A DNA stretch of 13,144 bases from assembly GCA_964651825.1 (NCBI GenBank), contig CAZYWK010000102.1, positions 1 through 13,144 of the forward strand, given 5' to 3'. The stretch's first letter is position 1; the number at the start of each line of letters is the position of its first letter. Below are positions 1 to 8,500 of the stretch, piece by piece. The position numbers and the translations under genes were made by a program. Source of the stretch: Sva-07 sp964651825. GTDB taxonomy: Bacteria > Actinomycetota > Acidimicrobiia > Acidimicrobiales > Ilumatobacteraceae. The notes under the pieces are model-generated. The model was not told where the DNA came from. It made no database searches and worked only from the letters and a program-made list of their open reading frames with translations.

Positions 1-68
1 ATTGCCCCACCTGCCAGACCGCCGGCAAGATTCTCGCCGACAACACCACCTCGAAATTTCTGAGGTAA
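1..68 (+). CDS. C-terminal end of a Fpg/Nei-family DNA glycosylase (partial)
   Basis: Only the 3' end is in the window. Reading from base 3, the frame gives CPTCQTAGKILAD followed by NTTSKFLR and a TAA stop at 66-68. CPxCQ is the second half of the four-cysteine zinc finger that closes Fpg/Nei base-excision glycosylases. The 'GK-hydrophobic-LAD...LL/FL-basic' tail resembles that of actinobacterial family members, as I recall them, where ADRSLSRLLK-like residues follow the finger. The tail here seems to stop sooner than in relatives that carry a further acidic extension; this comparison is from memory. The protein would excise oxidised bases using its N-terminal proline, which lies outside the window. 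With only 22 residues visible the family call is reasonable, but the subfamily (MutM, Nei1 or Nei2 type) cannot be decided. Confidence 0.62.
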   Translation, partial: CPTCQTAGKILADNTTSKFLR

Positions 69-87
69 TCACGACGCGCTGAGCAGC

Positions 88-118
88 TCCCACAGGTGGG
101 ACTTCAGAAGGGAGTCCC
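88..118. repeat. Two overlapping inverted repeats between glycosylase and recombinase genes
   Basis: TCCCAC-AG-GTGGGA (88-101) is a perfect 6-bp inverted repeat around a 2-bp centre. It shares bases with a second stem, GGGACT (98-103) pairing with AGTCCC (113-118) across a 9-nt loop. The two stems are mutually exclusive in RNA. The position, 20 bp after the glycosylase stop and 26 bp before the recombinase start, allows three roles: a transcription terminator for the upstream gene (no U tract follows), an operator for the recombinase, or part of a serine-recombinase attachment site. The last would suit the non-palindromic AG centre, since these enzymes cut with a 2-bp overhang. The structure is visible; the role is inferred. 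Confidence 0.45.
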
Positions 119-144
119 CAGCACCCGAGGAGCCAGCGCAGCGA

Positions 145-1614
145 ATGACGGCGAAGCGACAGTCGAACGCCCGCACAGGGACAGCCACGCTGTTCGGGCG
201 TGCTGCGATCTACGCGCGGATCTCGTTGGACAAGGTCGGCGAGGCGGCCGGTGTTGGCCGGCAGATCGACGCATGTCGCCACCTGGCCGCCCTCGAGGGA
301 TGGAGCGTCGACGAGGTGCTCGTCGACAACGACCTCAGCGCCTACTCCGGTGCGTGTCGCCCCGAGTACGAGCGCTTGCTCGACCTCGTCCGCCGGCGCG
401 AGATCGATGTGATCATTGCCTACCACCCCGACCGGCTCTATCGACGGCTCGCCGACCTCGTCGAGCTGACCAAGGTGGTCGCCTCCGCCGGCGTCGAGAT
501 CCGGACGGTGGCTGCCGGTCACGTCGACCTCAACACCGCGAGCGGACGCTTCACCGCACAGGTCCTCGGGGCGGCTGCAGAGCACGAGTCCGCTCGGATC
601 GGTGAGCGTGTGAGCGCGAAGCACCACCAGAACGCCGAGCTCGGGAACGCCCACGGCGGCGGACGGTCCTACGGCTACCGGCGAGTGGCACAGGGCCAGA
701 TCGAGGTCGTGCCGGAGGAGGCTGACGTCGTTCGAGAAGCCGCGGCCCGAGTGCTCGGTGGGCAGTCGCTCGCGTCGATCGTCGTCGACCTCAACGAGCG
801 CCGCATCCCCTCGGCGCACGGCAAGAAGTGGCGACCAGGTTCCCTGGGCATGGTCCTCAGGTCGGGACGTATTGCGGGACTTCGGGAGTCGAAGGGTGAC
901 GTGGTCGGCGAGGCGAACTGGGAGCCGATCCTCGACCGGGCGACGTGGGACCAGGTGCGTGCCCGCCTCAGGCACGCTCCGCTCGGCCGCCGGCCGAAGG
1001 TCAACCTCCTCGCTGGGATGTGCCGTTGCGCCGAGTGCGGGGCTGTGATGGCCGCCGTCAGCGAGCGCATGGACAAGAAGCTCAGGCCGGGGCAACGCCC
1101 GCCCCGTCGCACGCTCGCGTGCGACAAGGCGAACCGCCACGGCTGCGGCTCCAACACGGTGAAGGCCGACTACGTCGAGCAGATCGTCGTCGACTACGTG
1201 CTCGCCGCGCTCGAACACACCGACATCGCCACCGCCCGCGCTCGTCGCGCCGGCGGCGACGCCCACCAGTTGGTCGCCTCGATCGAGACCGACGAACGGT
1301 TCCTCGCGGACCTTGCGGCGGACTATGGCGCGCAGCGGATCAACCGTGCGCAGTTCCTCGCTGCACAGGACCCGATCCACGCTCGTCTACTCCTCGCAAG
1401 GCGCCGGCTCGATCAACTGACCATCGACCCCAGCCTCGACGGCACAGCTTTCGGGGGCGTGACAGCCGACAGCTGGGACCGCCTCGACCTCGACCAGCAA
1501 CGCGCCCTCGTCGGCCTGTTCGTCGAGCACGTCGTCATCCGGAAAGGCAAGCGAGGCCGCTACTTCGACCCCAGCCGAGTCCAACCGGTACCGGTCGAGA
1601 GCGGCTGCCCATGA
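145..1614 (+). CDS. Large serine recombinase (site-specific integrase/resolvase family)
   Basis: A 489-aa protein with the domain order of large serine recombinases. The N-terminal resolvase domain (about 18-160) has the nucleophile S27 in YARIS, the conserved PDR motif (R97) and the E-helix EHESARIGERVS (from 146). A Recombinase domain (about 170-280) starts at the typical GGGRSYGYRR. A zinc ribbon has cysteines C293, C295 and C298, followed by C326 and C334, the last two around the HGCGS stretch. A charged, probably helical C-terminal region follows (about 340-480), where the family usually has a coiled coil. The family integrates, excises or inverts DNA through a Ser-linked double-strand break with a 2-bp overhang. 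The ATG at 145 is preceded by GAGGAG-like sequence at 127-132. Length and catalytic residues look intact. It follows the end of a DNA-repair gene and converges on a lipoprotein operon, so it may be the integrase of an island. Phage, ICE or transposon origin cannot be told from this gene alone. Confidence 0.95.
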   Translation: MTAKRQSNARTGTATLFGRAAIYARISLDKVGEAAGVGRQIDACRHLAALEGWSVDEVLVDNDLSAYSGACRPEYERLLDLVRRREIDVIIAYHPDRLYRRLADLVELTKVVASAGVEIRTVAAGHVDLNTASGRFTAQVLGAAAEHESARIGERVSAKHHQNAELGNAHGGGRSYGYRRVAQGQIEVVPEEADVVREAAARVLGGQSLASIVVDLNERRIPSAHGKKWRPGSLGMVLRSGRIAGLRESKGDVVGEANWEPILDRATWDQVRARLRHAPLGRRPKVNLLAGMCRCAECGAVMAAVSERMDKKLRPGQRPPRRTLACDKANRHGCGSNTVKADYVEQIVVDYVLAALEHTDIATARARRAGGDAHQLVASIETDERFLADLAADYGAQRINRAQFLAAQDPIHARLLLARRRLDQLTIDPSLDGTAFGGVTADSWDRLDLDQQRALVGLFVEHVVIRKGKRGRYFDPSRVQPVPVESGCP

Positions 1615-1669
1615 GACAACGAACCGCCCCGAGCCGTAGAGCCCTCGCCACGTTCGACGGCCCACCGCG

Positions 1670-1689
1670 GGCGCGGCCCGAGCCGCGCC
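1670..1689. terminator. Perfect GC-rich hairpin in convergent gap (probable bidirectional terminator)
   Basis: GGCGCGGC (1670-1677), loop CCGA, GCCGCGCC (1682-1689): an 8-bp stem of only G:C pairs with a 4-nt loop. It sits in the 125-bp gap between the recombinase stop (1614, plus strand) and the stop of the last lipoprotein gene (1740, minus strand), where both transcripts must end. There is no T run on either side, so this would be the U-less type common in high-GC genomes. Confidence 0.6.
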
Positions 1690-1739
1690 GCTACTGCAGT
1701 GCTCAGACTCGATGGGCGTGGAAGGCTGCGGCAGGGGCG

Positions 1740-2267
1740 CTACCGGGTGGTCGCCCGGGCAACGAGATCGATGAGAGGGGCTCGATGCACCGAGTTGTCG
1801 CCTCCACCGCCATACAGAATGGCCGCGATCGATCCATCGTCCAGGCACACGCGCGCTTGAGCACCGCGACCGTCCCAGAAGCCGGGGTGCCCGGCGATCT
1901 CGACGGACTCGAACTCAGAACCGAGAGCCTCGCAGACGGACGGCCCGGTACTCGACGAGTAGACCGCGATCAACACCTGCGGCGAGCCGTCGCTGTCGAA
2001 GGCACATTGGCCGTCCGCGATCTCACGCCCGTCCGAGAAGGTGACGTCGAACGCCGCCGAGAGTTCGGCTGGCGTGACACGGTCACATGGCCCAGTCGTG
2101 CCGATTCCCAGACCGCGAGGAGGCTCGGCGCCGACCGGGCTCGTCGTCGGGGGCACCATTGGGGACGAAACCGATGGAATCGTCGGTGCTGTCGCGGCGG
2201 GGCCCGCGGACCCGCCGCAGGACGCCAGCACGACCACTGCCAGCAGGGCGACGGCGGAGGTCCTCAC
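1740..2267 (-). CDS. Small secreted lipoprotein, DUF3558-like
   Basis: A 175-aa protein. A short signal peptide (one Arg, then hydrophobic residues 5-15) ends in the lipobox LASC, giving a lipidated Cys17 after cleavage by signal peptidase II. Residues 18-50 are a Pro/Ser/Thr-rich linker. The folded part (about 58-155) has four cysteines, C61, C88, C112 and C141, in a pattern that could form two disulfides. The start CDRVTPAELSAAF recalls DUF3558-type actinobacterial lipoproteins (CxLLTxxE-like opening); this is a resemblance, not a firm assignment. The GTG start at 2267 overlaps the preceding gene's stop as GTGA, so the gene is probably translationally coupled and is the last of a three-gene lipoprotein operon. 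No enzymatic motif is visible; a substrate-binding or envelope-accessory role is possible. Confidence 0.82.
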   Translation of the reverse strand: MRTSAVALLAVVVLASCGGSAGPAATAPTIPSVSSPMVPPTTSPVGAEPPRGLGIGTTGPCDRVTPAELSAAFDVTFSDGREIADGQCAFDSDGSPQVLIAVYSSSTGPSVCEALGSEFESVEIAGHPGFWDGRGAQARVCLDDGSIAAILYGGGGDNSVHRAPLIDLVARATTR

Positions 2268-2926
2268 CCGCCGTCACCGGCACGGTACAAGTTGACGTTG
2301 ATGCCTGTCTGCTCTCCCTGCGGTTGCAGGATGAGCTGCGCAGGCAGTCCGTCGGGCGTTTCCACGTAGATCCACACCTCGACATCGGGCTGGATGTCGG
2401 CCTCCGACACCAGCCAGGGCTGCCCGCGATCAATGATCGTGAACCCGGCACCTGGCAGCTCGGCGAGCAGGAACCGCGCGAGCTCGTCGGAGGGCATCGC
2501 CACCGTGATGAGCTGGACGACCGTCTCGCGCTCGTCGACATCGGCGGGGTAGTCGTCAGCCGGGAAGGGCACTTCATGATCGGGCGGGAGGGGGAGAGCG
2601 GCAAGCGTCGGGTGCAGCTCGGCCGGGCGGACGCCGGTGGGTTCGTCGACGGCCGACGCATCCTCCGTGCTGCCAGGGTTGGCGTCGCTCTGCTGGGCGG
2701 CGAACGAACCCAACGACTCGCTGTCGGAGGTCGCCGGGTCCTCACCACCTCCGCACGCGCTGACGAGGACGACCAGCGCCACCGCCAACGCCGCGCCGGG
2801 TGCCCATCGGCTGGGTCGCTGAGCGTCGGTGGGTGGGCGCCGTGAGTGTCCGTCCGGAGTGGTGTGCACGGGGCGGACGGTACGGGAGGGCACTGTGAGG
2901 AAGGTGAAAGTGCGGCCGGGAGTCAA
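2264..2926 (-). CDS. Predicted lipoprotein of unknown function
   Basis: A 220-aa frame with a basic stretch, a hydrophobic core (about 45-57) and a lipobox ending VSAC at Cys58, then a Ser/Asp/Glu-rich linker (about 60-100). The folded domain (about 104-217) begins near the end of this linker and includes DHEVPFPADDYPAD and FTIIDRGQPWLV, which look like alternating strands and helices; I do not recognise the family. The first possible start, TTG at 2926, overlaps the upstream stop as TTGA and would put 57 residues before the lipid Cys, unusually many. In-frame GTG codons at 2893 and 2869 would shorten this to 46 or 38 residues. None has a clear ribosome-binding site, so translational coupling favours 2926. 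The C-terminal stop overlaps the next lipoprotein start, which makes the operon arrangement firm. Confidence 0.8.
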   Translation of the reverse strand: MTPGRTFTFLTVPSRTVRPVHTTPDGHSRRPPTDAQRPSRWAPGAALAVALVVLVSACGGGEDPATSDSESLGSFAAQQSDANPGSTEDASAVDEPTGVRPAELHPTLAALPLPPDHEVPFPADDYPADVDERETVVQLITVAMPSDELARFLLAELPGAGFTIIDRGQPWLVSEADIQPDVEVWIYVETPDGLPAQLILQPQGEQTGINVNLYRAGDGG

Positions 2927-5478
2927 CCGATCCGGTCGAGTGTCGCAGTGATTTCTGCTCCGGCGTCGGTGATCGTGGTCGTCAGCACATCACCGTCACA
3001 CTCGTAGGTTGCTGGGCCGCTGAGCACGGGGCTCTGGATTACTTGCGTGCCAAACGGAAGTTCGCGTCCGTTCATCGTCATCGAGACGGTCGCGTCCGAG
3101 CTGGATTCGTCGATGGTCATGGTCCGGTTCGCCGCGTCGATCGACCAGGTGCCGATTTCGACGCTGTTGATCGTCACGTCCAACTGTTGGCCGAGCGATG
3201 CGAGGGCAAACTGCCAGCCTCTTCGTTCGCCGCGGAATCCTCCGTCGTCGTTCATCACGACGACGTACTCGCCGCCGAGGTGCCGGTTGGCCCCGGGTTC
3301 CCCGACCGCCTGTCCGATCTGGTCGAGGAAGTCCTGGCTCCTCAACCTCCACGTGCCTGCGATGCAGTCGGCTTCGCCGACGATCACGGTCGCAGTCGCC
3401 CTGATGTTCGGGTCGAGCTTCGACACGGCAGTCACACTGTAGGTGCCGGGCTGCTTCCCGGCGGTGTAGACGCCGTTGGCGTCGATGGTGCCGCCGGTCG
3501 CGCTCCAGATCACGTCGGCGACGTTGCCGTCGGCGCCGCGGGCGACGAACTGGATCGACCGGTTGACGAGCACGCCGCCGGGATCCGGTTCGATCACCAG
3601 TTCCTTGAGCCGGACCTCGACCACGGCCCGGCGAGGAGGTTCTCCGTCAGCCCGCAGACCGGTCGCACTGGTCGCTTCCAGCGTGATCAGGTACGGGAAG
3701 TCGCTCGCCGAGCTGGGTGTGGCATGGGTGCGTTCCCACACGGCAGGCACGTCGAGGATCGCCCCGGCTTCGATCAGCCGCGCATCGCCTCGCCAGCCAC
3801 CCTGCCCGGCCTCCCACGAGAGTTCGGGGTTGGTGGCGTTCGTCACCGAGGCCTGGAGTTCGATCTCGTCGCCGGGCTCGGCGACCTCGACGACAGCGGG
3901 GACCGAGAGGCGGATCGGCTTGACGGTGATCGTGTGGTCCTGCCACGCCGACTCGCCGGCGAAGCGGGCCGGGTCGACTTCGACGCGCAACGTGTCGTCG
4001 ACGGGGAGGTTCAGCCCGGTTTCGGTCGGGCGATAGTTGCGCAAGGCCGAGTCGACCTCGAAGTGGCTCAACACGGCGCGACCACGCGACCACGGTTCCC
4101 CGGTCACGTCGACCTGCCAGCTCTGTGGACAGAACGTCAGCAGGCCGCCGTCCTGAGCCGTTTCGCCCACGATCCCGTTGACCGCGTTGTCGCGCAGGTA
4201 CAGCGAAACGTCGAGTGCCAGCCCGTCGGCGACCTTGACGCCGGCCAGACCTGAGGTGGCTGTCGACATCGTCGACAACACGGTGCGGGCGATGTCGGCG
4301 TCGGCGGTCCACCCGGTGGACTGCGCCGTCACCGTCACCGTCGTCCATGAGCCATCGATGGTGAAGTCCTCGGGGAACGCCGGAAGGTTGATCTCGGTTT
4401 CCAGGGCGGAAAGCGAACTTGGGTACAGCCCGGCGGTGCCGTTCAGGTAGGTCTCGAGCGCGACGAACGCGGCCCCACCGGCGGCGATCACCCAGCCGGC
4501 GGCGGGGATGAACCCGCCGACGGTCGTGACGGTGCCGATCTTGTCGAGCACTTCCCTGCGGGGACCGTCTGGCGAGAGCGTGTTGGTCTTCGCCGTCGAG
4601 ATCAACGCGGACAGCTCGTCGGCACCGGATATGGAAATGCCCGCCGTCACGCACGCCCCGCCGATAGGAGCGGAGCGGAGGGACCGCGTCGCTGACGTCG
4701 CCGAGCCCGATACCGAGCGCAACGGAGCCGGACCGATCGATAGGGAGCGCGGCGCCATGATCGACTGAAGACCTTCCGCGGAATCGAACGTGGAATCGAG
4801 GCCCATCGCCGCAGTCACGGCATCGAGCAGCTGGCGTCCTTCGTCGTTCAGTTGCTCGGCGTTCCAGACGCTCTCCAGGTCGCTGCTGGAGCCGTCGTCG
4901 AGGTAGCTCTGGGCCAGCTTCAGGGGGATCAGCGCCGGGTCGATGGCGGCGAACCCGGTCGCCTGCAACTCGGCGAACGTCGTGCCGTAGTCGCTGGCTG
5001 CGGTGTCGATCTCGTCGATGAAGGCGTCGACGAACGCCAGCCATGCTCCCGGTGCATCGGGCATCGGCTCCACGTCGAGCCGTAACGTCGGGCCGGTCGT
5101 CCCTGCGCGTTCGAGGTAGAGCTCGAGTTGGCCGCCGCCCAACGGGTCATCAGGAGACATCGGCGCCCGGAAGTACAGCGTGGCTCCGTCGACGAAGATC
5201 GGGATCCCGATGTCGCTGTCGTCGGTGCTCAGGCGGAGCTGGAGGCCGTCTGCGTCGCCCGCATGGATCTGGGTGAGTTCCACCCGGCCGAGGGTTGCCA
5301 CTTCGCCAGTCGACAAGCCGACCTCGCCGAGCGCGGTGGTCGCAACGGCCGTTGGGGCTGGTGTGGTCGGCGGGGCGCTCCCGTCGGATCCTGCCGTACC
5401 GGCGCAGGCGCCGAGCGCGACGGTGAGCAGGGTCACCGCGGCGCGGCGTACACGGTGGTAAGGGGTGAATCGGATCAT
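2923..5478 (-). CDS. Large lipoprotein with Ig-like domain and lipocalin-like C-terminus
   Basis: An 851-aa protein starting at ATG 5478; the frame is open further upstream, but only this start gives a normal signal peptide (basic HRVRR, hydrophobic core, lipobox LGAC, lipid Cys25). A Thr/Pro/Ala linker follows (about 30-50), then a large region I do not recognise (about 50-600). It includes a Gly/Ala-rich hydrophobic stretch at about 316-350 (VGGFIPAAGWVIAAGGAAF), which could insert in a membrane or be a buried helix. Residues about 625-700 look like a bacterial Ig-like (Big_2-type) domain: NRSIQFVARGADGN, VIWSATGGTIDANGVYTAG, GTYSVTAVS. The last 150 residues open with DCIAGTWRL and have strand-rich repeats with GEYVVVMND, TWSID and TMTIDES, resembling lipocalin-like/META-type small barrels. 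It is probably anchored outside the membrane, is the first gene of the three-lipoprotein operon, and is read divergently from the BTAD regulator. No catalytic motif was seen. Confidence 0.87.
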   Translation of the reverse strand: MIRFTPYHRVRRAAVTLLTVALGACAGTAGSDGSAPPTTPAPTAVATTALGEVGLSTGEVATLGRVELTQIHAGDADGLQLRLSTDDSDIGIPIFVDGATLYFRAPMSPDDPLGGGQLELYLERAGTTGPTLRLDVEPMPDAPGAWLAFVDAFIDEIDTAASDYGTTFAELQATGFAAIDPALIPLKLAQSYLDDGSSSDLESVWNAEQLNDEGRQLLDAVTAAMGLDSTFDSAEGLQSIMAPRSLSIGPAPLRSVSGSATSATRSLRSAPIGGACVTAGISISGADELSALISTAKTNTLSPDGPRREVLDKIGTVTTVGGFIPAAGWVIAAGGAAFVALETYLNGTAGLYPSSLSALETEINLPAFPEDFTIDGSWTTVTVTAQSTGWTADADIARTVLSTMSTATSGLAGVKVADGLALDVSLYLRDNAVNGIVGETAQDGGLLTFCPQSWQVDVTGEPWSRGRAVLSHFEVDSALRNYRPTETGLNLPVDDTLRVEVDPARFAGESAWQDHTITVKPIRLSVPAVVEVAEPGDEIELQASVTNATNPELSWEAGQGGWRGDARLIEAGAILDVPAVWERTHATPSSASDFPYLITLEATSATGLRADGEPPRRAVVEVRLKELVIEPDPGGVLVNRSIQFVARGADGNVADVIWSATGGTIDANGVYTAGKQPGTYSVTAVSKLDPNIRATATVIVGEADCIAGTWRLRSQDFLDQIGQAVGEPGANRHLGGEYVVVMNDDGGFRGERRGWQFALASLGQQLDVTINSVEIGTWSIDAANRTMTIDESSSDATVSMTMNGRELPFGTQVIQSPVLSGPATYECDGDVLTTTITDAGAEITATLDRIG

Positions 5479-5494
5479 GGCCGCTTCGAGGCTG

Positions 5495-5508
5495 TCACCG
5501 ATCGGTGA
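5495..5508. promoter_or_regulatory. Perfect 14-bp palindrome, candidate operator in divergent intergenic region
   Basis: TCACCGATCGGTGA reads identically on both strands. It lies 17 bp before the lipoprotein-operon start (ATG 5478, minus strand) and 66 bp before the regulator start (ATG 5574, plus strand), in a 95-bp gap that must hold both promoters. Being so close to the operon start, it could act as a repressor site or autoregulatory operator. The neighbouring BTAD regulator is an obvious candidate binder, but SARP-type proteins usually bind direct repeats, so a separate dimeric regulator is equally possible. The palindrome is directly visible; its function is inferred. Confidence 0.5.
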
Positions 5509-5535
5509 AAGTCTGTCGTGATCAGGGCGGGCCCG

Positions 5536-5565
5536 TTGCCAGGGATGGGCCGGGCGAGCGATACG
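5536..5565 (+). promoter_or_regulatory. Weak candidate promoter for leaderless BTAD regulator transcript
   Basis: TTGCCA (5536-5541) and GATACG (5560-5565) are separated by 18 bp, with the -10-like box 8 bp before the ATG at 5574. That distance would put transcription start at or next to the ATG, giving a leaderless mRNA, which is common in actinobacteria and fits the lack of a strong ribosome-binding site. The -10 match is poor, so this is tentative. Confidence 0.22.
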
Positions 5566-5573
5566 TTCGGCGG

Positions 5574-8500
5574 ATGGGTACGGCGGGATCTGATCAGCGG
5601 CCCCGATCTCGCCGGTCGGGATCGGAGCGCAGCAAGCGATCGAGCAGCGTCGACCGCTTCGTCGGAAGGGCCAAGGAGATCGCTGCCCTGACGGGCGCAC
5701 TGCCGGCGACTCGGCCTACCGGCGCCGTGCTCTGGACGGTTGTCGGACCCGCCGGCATCGGCAAGACGAGGCTTGTCCAGGAGTTGGCCCACGTCGCCGT
5801 CGGCAGCGGACACCGAGTGGTGTGGGGGCAATGCTGGGACGAGGCGGGCACCCCGCCGTATTGGCCGTGGACCCAAGTGATACGGCAGCTCCGAGGGAAC
5901 CCCATCGGCGTGGACCTCGGGTCGTTCGTCCAGCCCGATGCTGGGCCGGTCGATCGGTTCGCGCTCTTCGACGCGACGGCCGTCGAACTCCGTGCCGCAG
6001 CCGCCGAGGTCCCGCTGGTGGTGGTACTCGACGATCTGCACCACAGCGACGCACTCTCGCTGATGCTGACCCGGTTCGTGCTGGCACATCTCTCCGACGC
6101 TCCCCTCCTGGTCGTGGGGGCGTACCGGGCCTACGAAGCTGCAGCCCGCTCCGACATCATCGGGCATCTCGCGGCACTGCGGGACGATGCCAACGAGTTG
6201 AATCTGAGCGGACTCGATCTCGACGGTGTCCGCGAACTCGTCGGAGACACGCTGCGCGCCGACGACGTCCACACACTGACGGGCGGCAATCCGCTGTTCG
6301 TGGAACAGATCGTCCGCTCGGCCGAATGCCCCGTCGCTGGCACTCCGTCGGCCTCCGACGCATCCGCAGGTCATGCGACGTTGCTCTCGGCGGTGACGGC
6401 CCGGTTGATCGCGGTCGACGCCGAGGTCTTGGAGCTGCTCGCTGGGTTGGCGGTCCTCGGCCCCCACGCCACCGGCGCGGCGGCCGCAGCGCTGCTCGGT
6501 CGTGACGTCGACGTGTTGGAGCGCGTCGCCGGTCGTGCTGCCGACGCGGGCCTACTCGGACCCGAACCCTGGAGCCTGTCGCATCAGCTGGTGGCCGACG
6601 CGATCATGGGGCTGGTCGCCGACGATCGCCTGGCCGCGTGGCACTTCACCGCCGCAGGGCTCGACGGCGCGGGTGGATCGTCGCCTGCCGAGCGCGCCTT
6701 CCATCTGTGCCGCGCCGGCGGCGAACACTGGGAGGCCGCCGTGGAGGCGTGCTGCGAGGCGGCCGAGGTGGCCTCCGAGTCGTTCGCCCACGCCGACGCG
6801 GTCGCCCACTACGAGCGCGCCGTGGGCCTGATCGACGATCATGCTGGAGGCCCTGAAGTGGCCTTCGACGTGACGTTCGCCATGGCGGCTGCGCTCGAGC
6901 GGTCCGGTCGGCGTCTCGATGCCGAGGCAACCTACGGACGCGCCTACGTCCACGCCCGCAGATCCGGCAACGCCGAGTCGGTGGCTCGGGCCGCTGCGCG
7001 CCACGGGATTTCGTTCTACGCCGACGAGCACCTGCACCGTGCGAGAGCCGACGAATGTCGCGCTGCGTTGGAGGTCTGCCCCGGCGACAGTGCTTTGAGG
7101 GTTCGTCTGTTGGCCAACCTTGCCGCGTCGCACATCGCCGCTGCGGGGAGCGCACGTCTCGCTGACGAGGCGGTCCGCATCGGCAGACGGATCGGTGATG
7201 CCGAGGCGCTCGGGATCGCGCTGGTCGCTCAGCAGGTCACCGACCTGGGACCGGCAACCCTGCACCGGCGGCTGCGCACCAGCAGGGAGATCATCGCCCT
7301 CGCAGAGATGTGCGGCGAGTCCGACCTTGCCATCCGTGGACGATTCCTGCTCAAGAACGCGCTGCTCGAAGCAGGAGAGGTACGCGAACTCGATGCGGAA
7401 CTACTCAATCAGGACCGGCTGGTCAACGACACCGCGGATGTCCGGTTCGCGCGCCACTCGCTGTGGTTCCGATGCATGCGAGCCAGCTTTGACGGCCACG
7501 CCGCCCAGGTCGAGAGCTTGGCCACGCGTTGCCTGGAGATCTCGCAGCAGCTTCAGGACCCGGACGGCTTCGGCGTCTACACCGGCCAGTACGGCGTCGC
7601 GCTCTGGATGCAGGGCCGTCTCGTGGAACTCGAGCCGGTCTACCTCGACCTGATGCAGACCGAACCTGATGCCCCGCTGTGGCCTGCTGTGCTCGGCTGG
7701 ATATGGCTCGGTCAGCGACGCATCGAGGCAGCCCGCGGCATGCTCGATCGAGTTCCCCCGCCCAAGGAACTGCCGAGCGGCATGCACCAGCTGCTCAGTC
7801 TCTACACCATTGCCGACCTCACCGTCGCGGTCGGCGATGACACGCTCGTGGGCGACATGTGGGAAGCGTTGCTGCCCTACGCCGACCGAGTCGTGCCGAT
7901 CGCCATGGGCGCCGCGTGCTTCGGGGTGATCGCACGGCCATTGGGTCAACTCGCACTGCGGATGGGGCACGTCGACGAGGGCATCGCCCACCTCGAGCGG
8001 GCCGTGCAGATCACTGCACGGATGGGCGCCCGCCCGTGGTTGGTCGACGCACAACTGGCGCTGGCCGAAGCCCTTCTCGATGCCGGCCGAGCCGACGACC
8101 GACGGCTCTCGCAGCTCGTCCGCGAGGCATCCGGCACCGTCTCGAGCTTGGATCTCGCGGTGTTCTCGGATCGCGTCACCACCCTCGCCGACCGGGTTGA
8201 GGCGATGCGAATCGCGACACAAGTGCCCACCTCCGCCGCGTCGCACGCACGGACTCACTCGGCCCAACACCGGGCGCTGGCGAGGGTGTCTGTGCTCGGC
8301 ACGTTCGACGTACGGGCCGTCGACGGGTCGTCGCCTCGGTGGACATCGCGCAAAGCACGGTCACTCCTCAAGATTCTCGTGGCACGCCGAGGCTCACCGA
8401 TGGCCCGCGAGCAGCTCATGGACCTGCTCTGGTGCGACGCTCATCCCGACGACGTGGCCAATCGGATGTCGGTCGCCGTCTCCACAGTGCGCCGCGCGCT

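Noticed and set aside
945..2369. 474-codon plus-strand open frame running through the recombinase and into the lipoprotein gene
   Set aside because: Arg/Pro-rich product without motifs; it overlaps the recombinase, which has intact catalytic residues, in another frame. A GC-rich shadow frame.
3043..4254. 403-codon plus-strand frame opposite the large lipoprotein
   Set aside because: Low-complexity product with no domain; the minus strand has a signal peptide, Ig-like domain and operon overlaps.
3647..5044. 465-codon minus-strand frame inside the large lipoprotein gene
   Set aside because: Extremely Arg-rich and motif-free; same strand but wrong frame relative to the supported lipoprotein.
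5478..5700. N-terminal extension of the large lipoprotein to 5700
   Set aside because: It would bury the signal peptide 74 residues inside the protein and overlap the regulator gene's start.
5475..6467. 330-codon minus-strand frame opposite the start of the BTAD regulator and crossing the divergent gap
   Set aside because: It would overlap the Walker A and B coding region of a clear ATPase and has no recognisable domain.
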